A stretch of 64,000 nt of DNA from Pseudomonadota bacterium (GTDB taxonomy: Bacteria > Pseudomonadota > Gammaproteobacteria > Pseudomonadales > Oleiphilaceae): the NCBI GenBank assembly GCA_002747395.1, contig PDPE01000036.1:1-64000 (forward strand), in the 5' to 3' direction. Within the stretch, counting starts at the first letter, position 1. Each line of letters starts with the position of its first letter. Both the position numbers and the translations under genes were made by a program. Positions 44,259 through 52,327 of the stretch are shown in pieces. The notes under the pieces are model-generated. The model made no database searches. It was not told where the DNA came from and worked only from the letters and a program-made list of their open reading frames with translations.

Positions 44259-44985
44259 CTAGCGTCAAATAGACCTTTTTATTGTTGATTAACGTGTATG
44301 GGCGCGGCTTTCCAGGAAAGGTAAGAGAGCGTATTTTGTCGTAGATTTCCACTTCCGGCAGGCTGAGGTCAATATGGTGGTTGACCCTGTCTCTCGGGTA
44401 AAACCCGGCCTTACCTGTTTGCGCTTGCGCTGGAACAAAACCGTCAGTTTTTATTATTCTCCCTATGTTATCAATAAAGAGTTCGTAGACTTTGTCAGAA
44501 GCACGGCAATGAAGGCTATAGGCGGTATCATCCTCGAAGATGGGCATTGACCGCCTGTCGATAATCGGGCCGGCATCGAGTTTTTCAACCATGTAATGCA
44601 AGGTCACTTCAAATTCCCAACAGTTTTCCTTGCGGGCGTTCGCTATCGCGTGAAGTACACTGTTTGAACCGCGATAACGAGGCAGGGGGCCGAGGTGCAG
44701 ATTGATAAACCCCTTTGCAGGAATCTGTAGCTCCTGTTCGGTAAGCACGCTGTCGTAAAGCAGGCTGATTCCCAGATCGAATTTCTGTTCACAAATCTGA
44801 TTTCTGTGGATTATCTCGATATTGTGCGCTTTCGCCAGAGTGGTAATATCCTGATCTGAACGAAGGTTTACAGGGGTAACATGCGGTGCCACGGCGACGA
44901 TATCTATATCCTGAAAATGGTTGATCAGAAAATGAAAGCAATGATAGCTCTCGACCCGGCTTCCCAGTATAAGGATTTTTGTCAT
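44248..44985 (-). CDS. Sugar N-formyltransferase-like protein
   Basis: A 245-residue formyltransferase with the N10-formyl-THF-type core: LGISLLYDSVL, then the catalytic-region motif FINLHLGPLPRYRGSNS (about 92-108, including the conserved Asn and His) and LDAGPIIDRR (about 146). The C-terminal ~60 residues are an OB-like half. It follows an aminotransferase gene with 4-bp overlap, the same order as viosamine or 4-amino-sugar formylation pairs. It should formylate an amino sugar; it could alternatively act on the Pse precursor. Confidence 0.75.
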   Translation of the reverse strand: MTKILILGSRVESYHCFHFLINHFQDIDIVAVAPHVTPVNLRSDQDITTLAKAHNIEIIHRNQICEQKFDLGISLLYDSVLTEQELQIPAKGFINLHLGPLPRYRGSNSVLHAIANARKENCWEFEVTLHYMVEKLDAGPIIDRRSMPIFEDDTAYSLHCRASDKVYELFIDNIGRIIKTDGFVPAQAQTGKAGFYPRDRVNHHIDLSLPEVEIYDKIRSLTFPGKPRPYTLINNKKVYLTLDEK

Positions 44986-46091
44986 CGCACCCGTTCCATA
45001 TCAACAGTATCAACAAAATCGATAGGTAATGTCATAACTGCCTGGGCCATTTTTTTCATATCCCGCTTCGATGTCCCGATACCAAAGGGTAAGTAAAGGG
45101 CATGTTTTGCCCAGAACTCAGCCCCTATAAAGCACCCCTGTTTCAGGTTTACATAAGGTGTCAGGTTGTAAATACAGCCATAGTTACTTGCCGCGCCGAT
45201 ATTGAGCTTTTTGATCTCGGAGAGCACTCGATCTCTATCATGGACTAAAATGACATTTTGAGCGGGGAAGAGTCCGTCCTCAGGTTGAACAAGATTGCCC
45301 TCCAAAATCGAGTTGATTGTGTTAAAAATCTGTTGTTTTCTGTTCATCCGCTTTGGCAGTGAATGAAGCTGGGACAGGCCAAGGGCGGCATTGATATCGC
45401 TCATTCTCAGATTGGAACCTGGCAATTCGATATCGCCGGTTTTTCTCCAGTTAATGCCACCCTGGTCAATCAGGCGTATGCTGTTTTTCTGCGTTTCCTC
45501 GTCATTGGTAAACAGGGCACCGCCTTGCCCGGTAGTGATAAGTTTGGGTACGCTAAAGCTGGTGATGGCAATATCCCCGCCACTGGCACCGCAGGCTCGT
45601 GCTGTTGTCCTGCCCAGGCTCCATGCCGCATCTTCAATAATCTGAAGGTTGTTTTTTCTACAGAAGTCGATGGTTTCTTCGTAACTGCCTGCTATATTGC
45701 CTAAAAACGAGATATAGCAGACTGCTTTGGTGTCTGGTGAAAGTGCTGCCCTGATGGTGTCGGTGTCAATACACCCATGATGCGGGTTGATATCCACCAA
45801 CCCGGGCTTGAGCCCCACTGTCTTGAATGCGTTGATAACAGAGACTACACCATAAGCAGGTACGAGAATTTCGTCGCCCGGTTTTAACCCGATAGCTTTT
45901 GCGGCGATAGACAGGGCCACCGTGCCACTGATAGTCGGGATCGCGTAGTTTCTTTTGGTCAGTCTGGCAAGTTGGTCTCCAAACTTTTCCGCAGTCTTAC
46001 CCGGGCCTACAAAGCTGGATGTAAGTTGAGATGAGACGGCCGTAACGTCTTTTTTGGTGATTTTTGGTTCAGCCAGTGGAATAAACTGCAT
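44982..46091 (-). CDS. Sugar aminotransferase (DegT/DnrJ/EryC1/StrS family)
   Basis: A 369-residue PLP enzyme. Landmarks are FIPLAEPKIT...SSFVGPG at the start, EDAAWSLGR (about 152-160), the PLP lysine in FSVPKLITTGQGGALF (about 185) and RMSDINAALGLSQL (about 228). It is similar in type to VioA/FdtB-like enzymes making 4-amino-4,6-dideoxyhexoses. The adjacent formyltransferase gene supports an N-formylated amino sugar. No RmlA/RmlB genes are in the window, so the keto-sugar donor must come from elsewhere. Confidence 0.85.
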   Translation of the reverse strand: MQFIPLAEPKITKKDVTAVSSQLTSSFVGPGKTAEKFGDQLARLTKRNYAIPTISGTVALSIAAKAIGLKPGDEILVPAYGVVSVINAFKTVGLKPGLVDINPHHGCIDTDTIRAALSPDTKAVCYISFLGNIAGSYEETIDFCRKNNLQIIEDAAWSLGRTTARACGASGGDIAITSFSVPKLITTGQGGALFTNDEETQKNSIRLIDQGGINWRKTGDIELPGSNLRMSDINAALGLSQLHSLPKRMNRKQQIFNTINSILEGNLVQPEDGLFPAQNVILVHDRDRVLSEIKKLNIGAASNYGCIYNLTPYVNLKQGCFIGAEFWAKHALYLPFGIGTSKRDMKKMAQAVMTLPIDFVDTVDMERVR

Positions 46092-46093
46092 GA

Positions 46094-46636
46094 TCAGGCC
46101 TTTCCTGCCTGCATATTCAGATTGAAAAGCACGCCTTTTTCCTTATCCATATGTGGGAAATAAGCCTGTGAAAAGTCATCAATATGGCTATGTTCGGTGG
46201 TGCGCCAGTCCCAGAGTTCACAGTTTTTATAGCCGTTATCCTCAAGGAGTTTTTTCAGGGAAGGCGCGTCAAAGGTGGTTTTATGGTAAAGGGTGTCAGC
46301 ACCCCTTACCTGCCATTTTCCATAGAGTGTACCGAGAAAAAAATCCAGAGAGAGTCCTGCATTATATAGTTTGCACAGGGTCGCGAAATTGGGAACGGAA
46401 AGGCGAAGTATGCCACCCGTTTTTAGTACTCGTCGCCATTCACCAAGCACCTCAGGTATGGTTTCCCGATCAAAATACGTCAGCACTTGACAGGCATAAA
46501 TCAGTGAAACGGAATCATTGTCAATAAAAGACAAGTCAGCTATGTCGGAGTGATAATCGATATGGGGGAAGTCTGCAAGATCGATATGGATAAAACCCGG
46601 TATATGTCTTTTGCCGCAACCCAGATGTAATTTCAT
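46094..46636 (-). CDS. Small class I SAM-dependent methyltransferase
   Basis: A 180-residue methyltransferase starting directly with motif I (KLHLGCGKRHIPGFIHID). It carries LIYACQVLTYF and GEWRRVLKTGGILRLSVPN, typical of polysaccharide- and lipid-cluster methyltransferases. The protein is short, with no N-terminal lid. It is closely packed between the aminotransferase (2-bp gap) and a dehydrogenase gene. Substrate unknown. Confidence 0.8.
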   Translation of the reverse strand: MKLHLGCGKRHIPGFIHIDLADFPHIDYHSDIADLSFIDNDSVSLIYACQVLTYFDRETIPEVLGEWRRVLKTGGILRLSVPNFATLCKLYNAGLSLDFFLGTLYGKWQVRGADTLYHKTTFDAPSLKKLLEDNGYKNCELWDWRTTEHSHIDDFSQAYFPHMDKEKGVLFNLNMQAGKA

Positions 46637-46651
46637 TGTTTCCGGCCTTTG

Positions 46652-48007
46652 CTAACTGGTGAGTGACTTTAGTGTGTCGAGGAATGGGGCATCAAATTCT
46701 TTTTGATGGTTGACACCAAATGCAAGGTAATTGGGTAGATGGTCACTGGTGTTTTTCGGAACCATCCGCCAATAGTCGATCACGGTTGTATCCTGATATT
46801 TCTCAAAAGAGAGTTTACCTATAACTGGCAAGGGTTGTAACAACAGGCAAATGGACTGTTTCAGGCATTCGTCCGCTTCGTTGGCTGTACGCACCTGTTT
46901 GCCGGTGTGGCGGTAGTGTGACTGAAATACATCAGATGCCAATGGATCAAAGATCACAAACTCTAACCCTTCTCCGGTCAGGCGGTTGACAATTTCCAGG
47001 GCAAATGACTCTTCTATCAGTGGCGTGCCCACCTTGTAAGCAACTCCGATCAGGCCGATGGTTCGTTTTCCGCTATTTACCAGATGTTGCAGTTTTTCTA
47101 TCAGGTACTGGCTGTGATACTGATTAAAGCGGTGTACCGCTTCCGGTATCAATGGCTTCAACCCGATACTGTTCAGTAATGACGACAGTGCAATATTGTC
47201 TCTTGGCCAGCATGGGCCACCGTAGGGGGTTGCGCCCTTGAAAAAACGCTTGCCCAGCCGGAATGAAAGGGCGTTGGTTACATTGTCTACGTTGGTTCCC
47301 GGCATTTCATTGCATGTTTGTGCCAGCATATTCGAGAATGATACCCGCATGGTTTCATGGGTGTTAGAGGCCAGTTTGGTAATCTCCGCCTCTGTTGGAT
47401 TCATGCGAACAATAGGTGCGTTATTGCCCAGCAATTTTTTTTGAATGGACTCCAGAAGGTTCCCGCTTTTTTTACAATGCTCACCTATCAGTATGTAATC
47501 CGGAGTGACGATTCCCTTTAGTATTTCTCCCTGGGCGATAAACAGCGGGTTATAACAGAAGCCGATGTCGATCCCTGCCGTTTTCCCTGATGCCTGCTCC
47601 AAAACAGGAATGATGTCGTTTATTGAGGAACCTGGCATAACAGTGCTAACCACCACAAGGGTATGAAAGCCGGGTTTGTTTGCCAGGTGTTTCCCGATGG
47701 AACGTACGGCATCCAGTATGTAGCGATTGCTAAACCCGCCTGATTCGTTGGTGTGGGTGGGTACAATAATAAAGCTGAGATCACTGCAGGATACGGCGTA
47801 CCCGGCATCAAGGGTAACGGTCAGCCTTGCCCTGTTAGCGTCAATCAGGGCTTGTACACCGGGTTCACCAAAGGTGATCTGATCGGTATTCATTCTGTCA
47901 ACCAGGTGTTTGTCGGTATCAACACCCGTGACCTTGAACCCCGCTTTGAGCAGACTGGCTATCAGCGTGATGCCAACCTTTCCTATTCCAAAAACTGAAA
48001 CTTGCAT
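46652..48007 (-). CDS. Nucleotide-sugar dehydrogenase (UDP-Glc DH family), variant
   Basis: A 451-residue member of the UDP-glucose/GDP-mannose dehydrogenase family. GIGKVGITLIASL binds NAD; EAEITKLASNT holds the conserved Lys and Asn; GGPCWPRDN contains the catalytic Cys. The usual PEF(L) Glu is replaced in CYNPLFIAQGE, a change at a position important for proton relay in characterised enzymes. The oxidation may be altered or slow. A second, more canonical paralogue is at 52314-53630. ATG 48007 is used; TTG 48013 is an alternative. Confidence 0.75.
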   Translation of the reverse strand: MQVSVFGIGKVGITLIASLLKAGFKVTGVDTDKHLVDRMNTDQITFGEPGVQALIDANRARLTVTLDAGYAVSCSDLSFIIVPTHTNESGGFSNRYILDAVRSIGKHLANKPGFHTLVVVSTVMPGSSINDIIPVLEQASGKTAGIDIGFCYNPLFIAQGEILKGIVTPDYILIGEHCKKSGNLLESIQKKLLGNNAPIVRMNPTEAEITKLASNTHETMRVSFSNMLAQTCNEMPGTNVDNVTNALSFRLGKRFFKGATPYGGPCWPRDNIALSSLLNSIGLKPLIPEAVHRFNQYHSQYLIEKLQHLVNSGKRTIGLIGVAYKVGTPLIEESFALEIVNRLTGEGLEFVIFDPLASDVFQSHYRHTGKQVRTANEADECLKQSICLLLQPLPVIGKLSFEKYQDTTVIDYWRMVPKNTSDHLPNYLAFGVNHQKEFDAPFLDTLKSLTS

Positions 48008-48021
48008 TACCAAAAAATCCG

Positions 48022-48990
48022 TTAAACAAATGGTTGTATGGGGATAGCTGAATGAATAGGGGATTCGGGGTTTTGAAATATGCCCTGTTCTACGGCTTTT
48101 GCTACTTCTAAAAATGTTTGTTCAATCGAAGTGGTGGGCAGGTTGCCGAATCGATGGATAAACCTGCTTCCGTCAACACGGTAGTCGCGCAAATCCGGTA
48201 CCTTATCGACATAGTGTACTTGCATATCAGGGTAATGCTTGTGAACGGTGTTGATCAGTGCTGATTTGGTCAGGTTTTCAGCGACGACATTATAGACCTC
48301 CGTGCCACTCCGGGGCGGGTTATCCACAACCTTGCCGATACAGCGGATTGCATCCCGCAATGACAGGTAAGGTCGCCATGCTTCCGGTGTATAGATTTCA
48401 ATTTCCTGATTTAACGCGCAGGCTCTGGCGATTTCGTTTACCAGCAAATCAAAACGCATTCGGGTACTCGGCCCGCATAGTGTGCCCAGGCGGAGAATGG
48501 TGCAGGGTTTGGTAAATTGGCCGAGCAGGTAGGCTTCAGTACTGACTTTTGCTTCGGCATAGCCGGATAGCGGGTTCAAATCGGAAGATTCATTGGCTAA
48601 CGCATTGGGGGCTGAAACGCCATAGTTACTGCAGGTGCTTATAAATATAACCTGTTTTATCTCTGATTCTTCTGCGAGATGCAGACAGTTCCCGGGTGCT
48701 ACCAGGTTAATTTCTTCTGCAATATCCGGAGCTGTGTTGCATGCCGGTTCACCAACGATACCGGCCAGATAGATCAGGCAATCTGCTTTCTGAATCTGTT
48801 CTTTTATGGCAGATGCGTTTCTTACATCGCCTCTGACAATTTCCAGGGCTGGACTGGAATACCCGAATAGCAGTGCTTCCCCCCCATAAAACATGTTATC
48901 AAATGCAATAACATCATGGCCTTCACAAAGCAGGTGTCGGGTTAACTGGCTGCCCAGGTAACCGGCGGCACCGGTAATCAGAATGTTCAT
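48022..48990 (-). CDS. NAD-dependent sugar epimerase/dehydratase
   Basis: A 322-residue extended SDR protein. NAD-binding ITGAAGYLGSQLTRHLL is at the N-terminus; the Ser-Tyr-Lys region is ISTCSNYGVSAPN and LSGYAEAKVSTE (Tyr and Lys near 140-144). It resembles broad sugar epimerase/4,6-dehydratase enzymes without enough marks to name a substrate. ATG 48990 is chosen because the NAD motif follows it directly; TTG 49023 would overlap the upstream gene. It sits between a dehydrogenase and a glycosyltransferase fusion. Confidence 0.7.
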   Translation of the reverse strand: MNILITGAAGYLGSQLTRHLLCEGHDVIAFDNMFYGGEALLFGYSSPALEIVRGDVRNASAIKEQIQKADCLIYLAGIVGEPACNTAPDIAEEINLVAPGNCLHLAEESEIKQVIFISTCSNYGVSAPNALANESSDLNPLSGYAEAKVSTEAYLLGQFTKPCTILRLGTLCGPSTRMRFDLLVNEIARACALNQEIEIYTPEAWRPYLSLRDAIRCIGKVVDNPPRSGTEVYNVVAENLTKSALINTVHKHYPDMQVHYVDKVPDLRDYRVDGSRFIHRFGNLPTTSIEQTFLEVAKAVEQGIFQNPESPIHSAIPIQPFV

Positions 48991-49019
48991 TGTTTCAAGC
49001 TGTTCCGGTTTGTGGTTCG

Positions 49020-50714
49020 TCAAAAGAGAACCATATAATCGGTTCCCTCGGCTTTGCCCTGTTTTTCCAGGATTACTCTTATTTCCTCTGCATAAATGGA
49101 TGCAACCAGATAAAAACAGTTGTCTTCGGGGAAAACCCTGTCCCGCTTGTAGACGGGTAAATCTAACAGATAGTCAGGACAAGTGCTATCGGTTCCGTGA
49201 ATGAAACCGGCAATGGCTACGCCATGATTGATCAGGTGTGTACAGTGAATTTTCCCTCTTTCTCCTGCACCCCATATATAGCACTTTTTATCTGAATGTC
49301 GTGATCGCAGATAATTGGCTGTCTGTTGGTGAGCTCGAAGATAGTGCCGGTAAATTCTGTCCTGATCATCTTTTTCCAATTTCTCAAGCTGTTGTGTAGA
49401 TAGAATACTTGACGGTTTTGAAGCTGCAAAACCCGGTTTTTTATAATCTGGCGGAACCCTCTCCCAGTGCGCTCGTGTGACTTGTGTAAAGGGGAGATCA
49501 AAACCCGCCAACCCCCAACCTGAGTCATTAAATACAAAATGATCACCGTTCTCTTTCATCTGGAAATCGAACAGGAATAAAGTCATGTAGGGGATGTGGT
49601 ACAGGGCTTTGTTCTCGTTGATAACATAGGTGTTTGACTTGACTGGAGTGCCCAGGGTGTGGTCGATATGATAGTGAGGATACTCATTTGACAAGCTTAC
49701 TTCATCCAGGCTCGCATAATGACAGGTGATGCTGAAAAGGGAATCCAGGTGGAAACTGAATACATCCAGTTCACTATATCCCGATACCCTGGCCCAGTCA
49801 TCCCGGTGCAGTAACTGAAAATCGCCACATGCCCAGGTATGCAGATGGGTTATTGCCAGACTGGTATCGCAGAGGCTGTCGTCGCTGGCATCTGTATCCG
49901 GTTCTGGCTCACTGATTGCGCGCACTCCGTCAGAATAGTTGATCTGGAAACACAGGTCTCTGGCTTTTCCAAGCATTTCCTCCGGGCTTTCGAGGTCGAG
50001 TACCTTCCTGTCAATATCCCATCGATTGGAACGATACAGTTTGCCAGGTTGCATCTGGTCGCTGGTGATAAACTGAAACAGTTCATCTGAAAGCAGTACG
50101 TCAATGTTGGTTGACAGGATATAGTTACCTCTTGCTCTTCTGATGCCGGCATTTTTGCCTATCATCTGGTATAGCGGGAGGTTTTCCGAAAGGGTGTAGT
50201 GCGCGTGTATTTCCGGTGGTACCCGAACGATGATAACCGAAACAAAGGGGTGCTGCTCTACAAAGTTAAAGGCTTCTTTTACAGGTGGTCTGTCACCGGG
50301 CGGGTTCCACTCGACAATAATCAGTTCGACCTTTGTTTCATGGCGTTCGGACAACCAATAAATACAATCAATAAATGCCTGTGTTCTTTCCTGCATTCTT
50401 TCAACATGATTGTCATTTCTGGTGATGGTTACAATACTCAAGGGTAATTGCGGGGTATGGCCAGATAAAAAGGCGCGATACTCATTCAGGTCTATATCCT
50501 TGCTGAAAGGCAGAGTAAAGGGAGCACACTTTCCTAGTACGCCAAAGGGTTCAAATACAGACTGGTACAGTGCTTTCAGGTCTTCCTGTCCATCTGGAAA
50601 CTGCGTTGATCGCTGGTAGGCCTTGTGAACGTAGTTTGCCGGCCAGATAATGCTTTCAAAAGAGTAAAGGGCGTTGGTCATCGGGTTATCCAGGTTGGCA
50701 TCGGGCTTGTTCAT
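49020..50714 (-). CDS. Glycosyltransferase-like protein with C-terminal Rossmann module
   Basis: A 564-residue protein. Residues about 90-330 resemble a GT-A transferase (SIVTITRNDNHVERMQERTQ, then IIVEWNPP, then YILSTNIDVLLS in the acidic-motif position, then WACGDFQLLHRDDW). Residues about 460-560 are a Rossmann-type module (KCYIWGAGERGKIHCTHL, AIAGFIHG) like those in two other proteins of the island. A 17-bp tandem repeat lies just upstream. The role is inferred only in general terms: glycan transfer. Confidence 0.6.
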   Translation of the reverse strand: MNKPDANLDNPMTNALYSFESIIWPANYVHKAYQRSTQFPDGQEDLKALYQSVFEPFGVLGKCAPFTLPFSKDIDLNEYRAFLSGHTPQLPLSIVTITRNDNHVERMQERTQAFIDCIYWLSERHETKVELIIVEWNPPGDRPPVKEAFNFVEQHPFVSVIIVRVPPEIHAHYTLSENLPLYQMIGKNAGIRRARGNYILSTNIDVLLSDELFQFITSDQMQPGKLYRSNRWDIDRKVLDLESPEEMLGKARDLCFQINYSDGVRAISEPEPDTDASDDSLCDTSLAITHLHTWACGDFQLLHRDDWARVSGYSELDVFSFHLDSLFSITCHYASLDEVSLSNEYPHYHIDHTLGTPVKSNTYVINENKALYHIPYMTLFLFDFQMKENGDHFVFNDSGWGLAGFDLPFTQVTRAHWERVPPDYKKPGFAASKPSSILSTQQLEKLEKDDQDRIYRHYLRAHQQTANYLRSRHSDKKCYIWGAGERGKIHCTHLINHGVAIAGFIHGTDSTCPDYLLDLPVYKRDRVFPEDNCFYLVASIYAEEIRVILEKQGKAEGTDYMVLF

Positions 50715-50747
50715 GGTCAGTGTCGAGTCATAGTCAGTGTCGAGTTA
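50714..50747. repeat. 17-bp tandem repeat, 2 copies
   Basis: tggtcagtgtcgagtca and tagtcagtgtcgagtta abut the start of the gene at 49020-50714. A looser pair (atcatggttggc and atcatggttagc, 22 bp apart) follows at 50751-50784. Confidence 0.85.
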
Positions 50748-50822
50748 TTTATCATGGTTGGCTGAGCTATTGATCATGGTTAGCATTATGCCATTAAAAG
50801 TAAGAGGAATGGTTATTACAGA

Positions 50823-52244
50823 TCAATAGCAGTAGTCGGTGTTATATTGCAGCCCCTGATTATGGAGAGCTTGCTGTATTTCATTGACAAACATGGAGCC
50901 TATTATAACAAAGGGCCTGTCACCCGGTTTTTTGCTGACCTGATCAATCGGACTGCCTGTCACAGGCAACGACATAAACAGCCTTCCTGCCTTATCGGCA
51001 TTGCTGTCGGCAAAGCCGGTAATTTCGATGTGGTTGCGTTTTAGAAATATCACCAGCCGCTCGGCCATTTGCCCTGTTCCCCAGATGATTATCGGTCGAC
51101 AGGTGGCCTGACTTTGCCTTATCCGGTCAAGAAAGGTGGCTGCCAGGGTGTCTTGAATGGTATCCATCGCGCTTGATATTCTGCCTTCTTCCAGATGCTT
51201 TACCGCGCTTTCGATTGCCCGGGAAAATTCCACGTGGTCTGTCACAGTTGAAATATCCTGAGGCAGATAGCGCTCATTGCGCCAAAGCAATGTTCTGAAA
51301 ACATCAATGGCCTTATCTGGTTCAGTCTCTGCTTCAGAGGGCGTTGAGCCAGGCTGTACGGATTGTTGCCGAAGGTAAGCTGTAAATTCTTTTTCAGGGG
51401 AGGGGGTGCAATGGGTGGCGAGTGTTCGCTGGTTTTCCGCGTTGTTTTCAACCAGTTCCCTTTGTTTAAGCAGGTGCGTGCAGCCTTGCTCCAGCCCGAG
51501 TATATGGCCTTGTGCAAGGTTCCGGTTCATTCCCGCTTCATCACCCTGAGTAATATCCTGCCAGCCTCTGGCATGCCCGGCATAACCATGAATCGGGTGA
51601 AGCAATGCAAAGTCCTGAGAGGCATCAATAACCAGTGCGTTGCTCTCCCGTGCCTTCCAGATCAGCCAGTTGTCCCACTGCATTCGACCTATTGCAAAGT
51701 CGGGGATACAGTCAAACAGGGTTCGGTTAAACAGAAACAGATCCACCGCATTTGGCCCATCCCAGCTACCAGACTGGTCAACAATGCTGTCCAGATCGCT
51801 CCTCCAGTGTTGTGACTGATTAACCAATGGAGTATTTAAAGGAATGTTTATTCTTCTGGCGGTGAGCAGAAAATCCTGTTTGATTTCCGATTGCAAAACA
51901 CTTGCCAGTGTATCAATAAAGTCGGTGCGGAGAATAATATCGCTATTGATATAGGCAAGATACTCACTACTACTGTGTTGTTTCGCGGTCTCGAACAATG
52001 AACTTACCAACGGAATCCCGGCAGGAGTGGTGTTGATATGACTGATAACGGTAGCACCAATTGACCTTGCTGCGTCAATCACTCCCTTATCTTTGCCGAG
52101 TAACAGGATATTGAAGGTGAGTTTTCGGGATTTCTGGAGCTCATGCCAACTTCTCAACGCATTGAATTGCATCGCCGCCGTTTCCCCTTCAAAGGGTTTG
52201 CAGGTGGTAAATAGCGTCAGTCGGGGTTCCGGTTTTGCCGTCAT
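50823..52244 (-). CDS. Glycosyltransferase-like protein with C-terminal Rossmann module
   Basis: A 473-residue protein. The first ~230 residues resemble a GT-A-like transferase (LTLFTTCKPFEG, LGKDKGVIDAA, YLAYINSDIIL in the acidic-motif position). A helical middle follows. The last ~110 residues are a Rossmann-like module (PIIIWGTGQMAERLVIFL, ITGFADSN) similar to those at 49020-50714 and 38134-39954. Its start is immediately preceded by three 15-bp tandem repeats. No closer function can be named. Confidence 0.58.
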   Translation of the reverse strand: MTAKPEPRLTLFTTCKPFEGETAAMQFNALRSWHELQKSRKLTFNILLLGKDKGVIDAARSIGATVISHINTTPAGIPLVSSLFETAKQHSSSEYLAYINSDIILRTDFIDTLASVLQSEIKQDFLLTARRINIPLNTPLVNQSQHWRSDLDSIVDQSGSWDGPNAVDLFLFNRTLFDCIPDFAIGRMQWDNWLIWKARESNALVIDASQDFALLHPIHGYAGHARGWQDITQGDEAGMNRNLAQGHILGLEQGCTHLLKQRELVENNAENQRTLATHCTPSPEKEFTAYLRQQSVQPGSTPSEAETEPDKAIDVFRTLLWRNERYLPQDISTVTDHVEFSRAIESAVKHLEEGRISSAMDTIQDTLAATFLDRIRQSQATCRPIIIWGTGQMAERLVIFLKRNHIEITGFADSNADKAGRLFMSLPVTGSPIDQVSKKPGDRPFVIIGSMFVNEIQQALHNQGLQYNTDYCY

Positions 52245-52245
52245 C

Positions 52246-52290
52246 TGTTGAATAACAATCTGTTTAATGACAATCGGTTAAATGACATGG
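52246..52290. repeat. 15-bp tandem repeat, 3 copies
   Basis: tgttgaataacaatc, tgtttaatgacaatc and ggttaaatgacatgg lie immediately upstream of the start at 52244. Confidence 0.85.
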
Positions 52291-52299
52291 CATTTGAAT

Positions 52300-52327
52300 G
52301 AAAAAGCACCCGATCAGGTGCTTTTTC
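52300..52327 (-). terminator. Terminator hairpin overlapping the end of a dehydrogenase gene
   Basis: gaaaaagcacc pairs perfectly with ggtgctttttc around a 6-nt loop, with T residues on the minus strand. The last sense codons of the dehydrogenase at 52314-53630 are in one arm and its TGA in the loop. It probably ends transcription of that gene and separates it from the rest of the minus-strand cluster; the sequence could also function on the plus strand. Confidence 0.75.
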
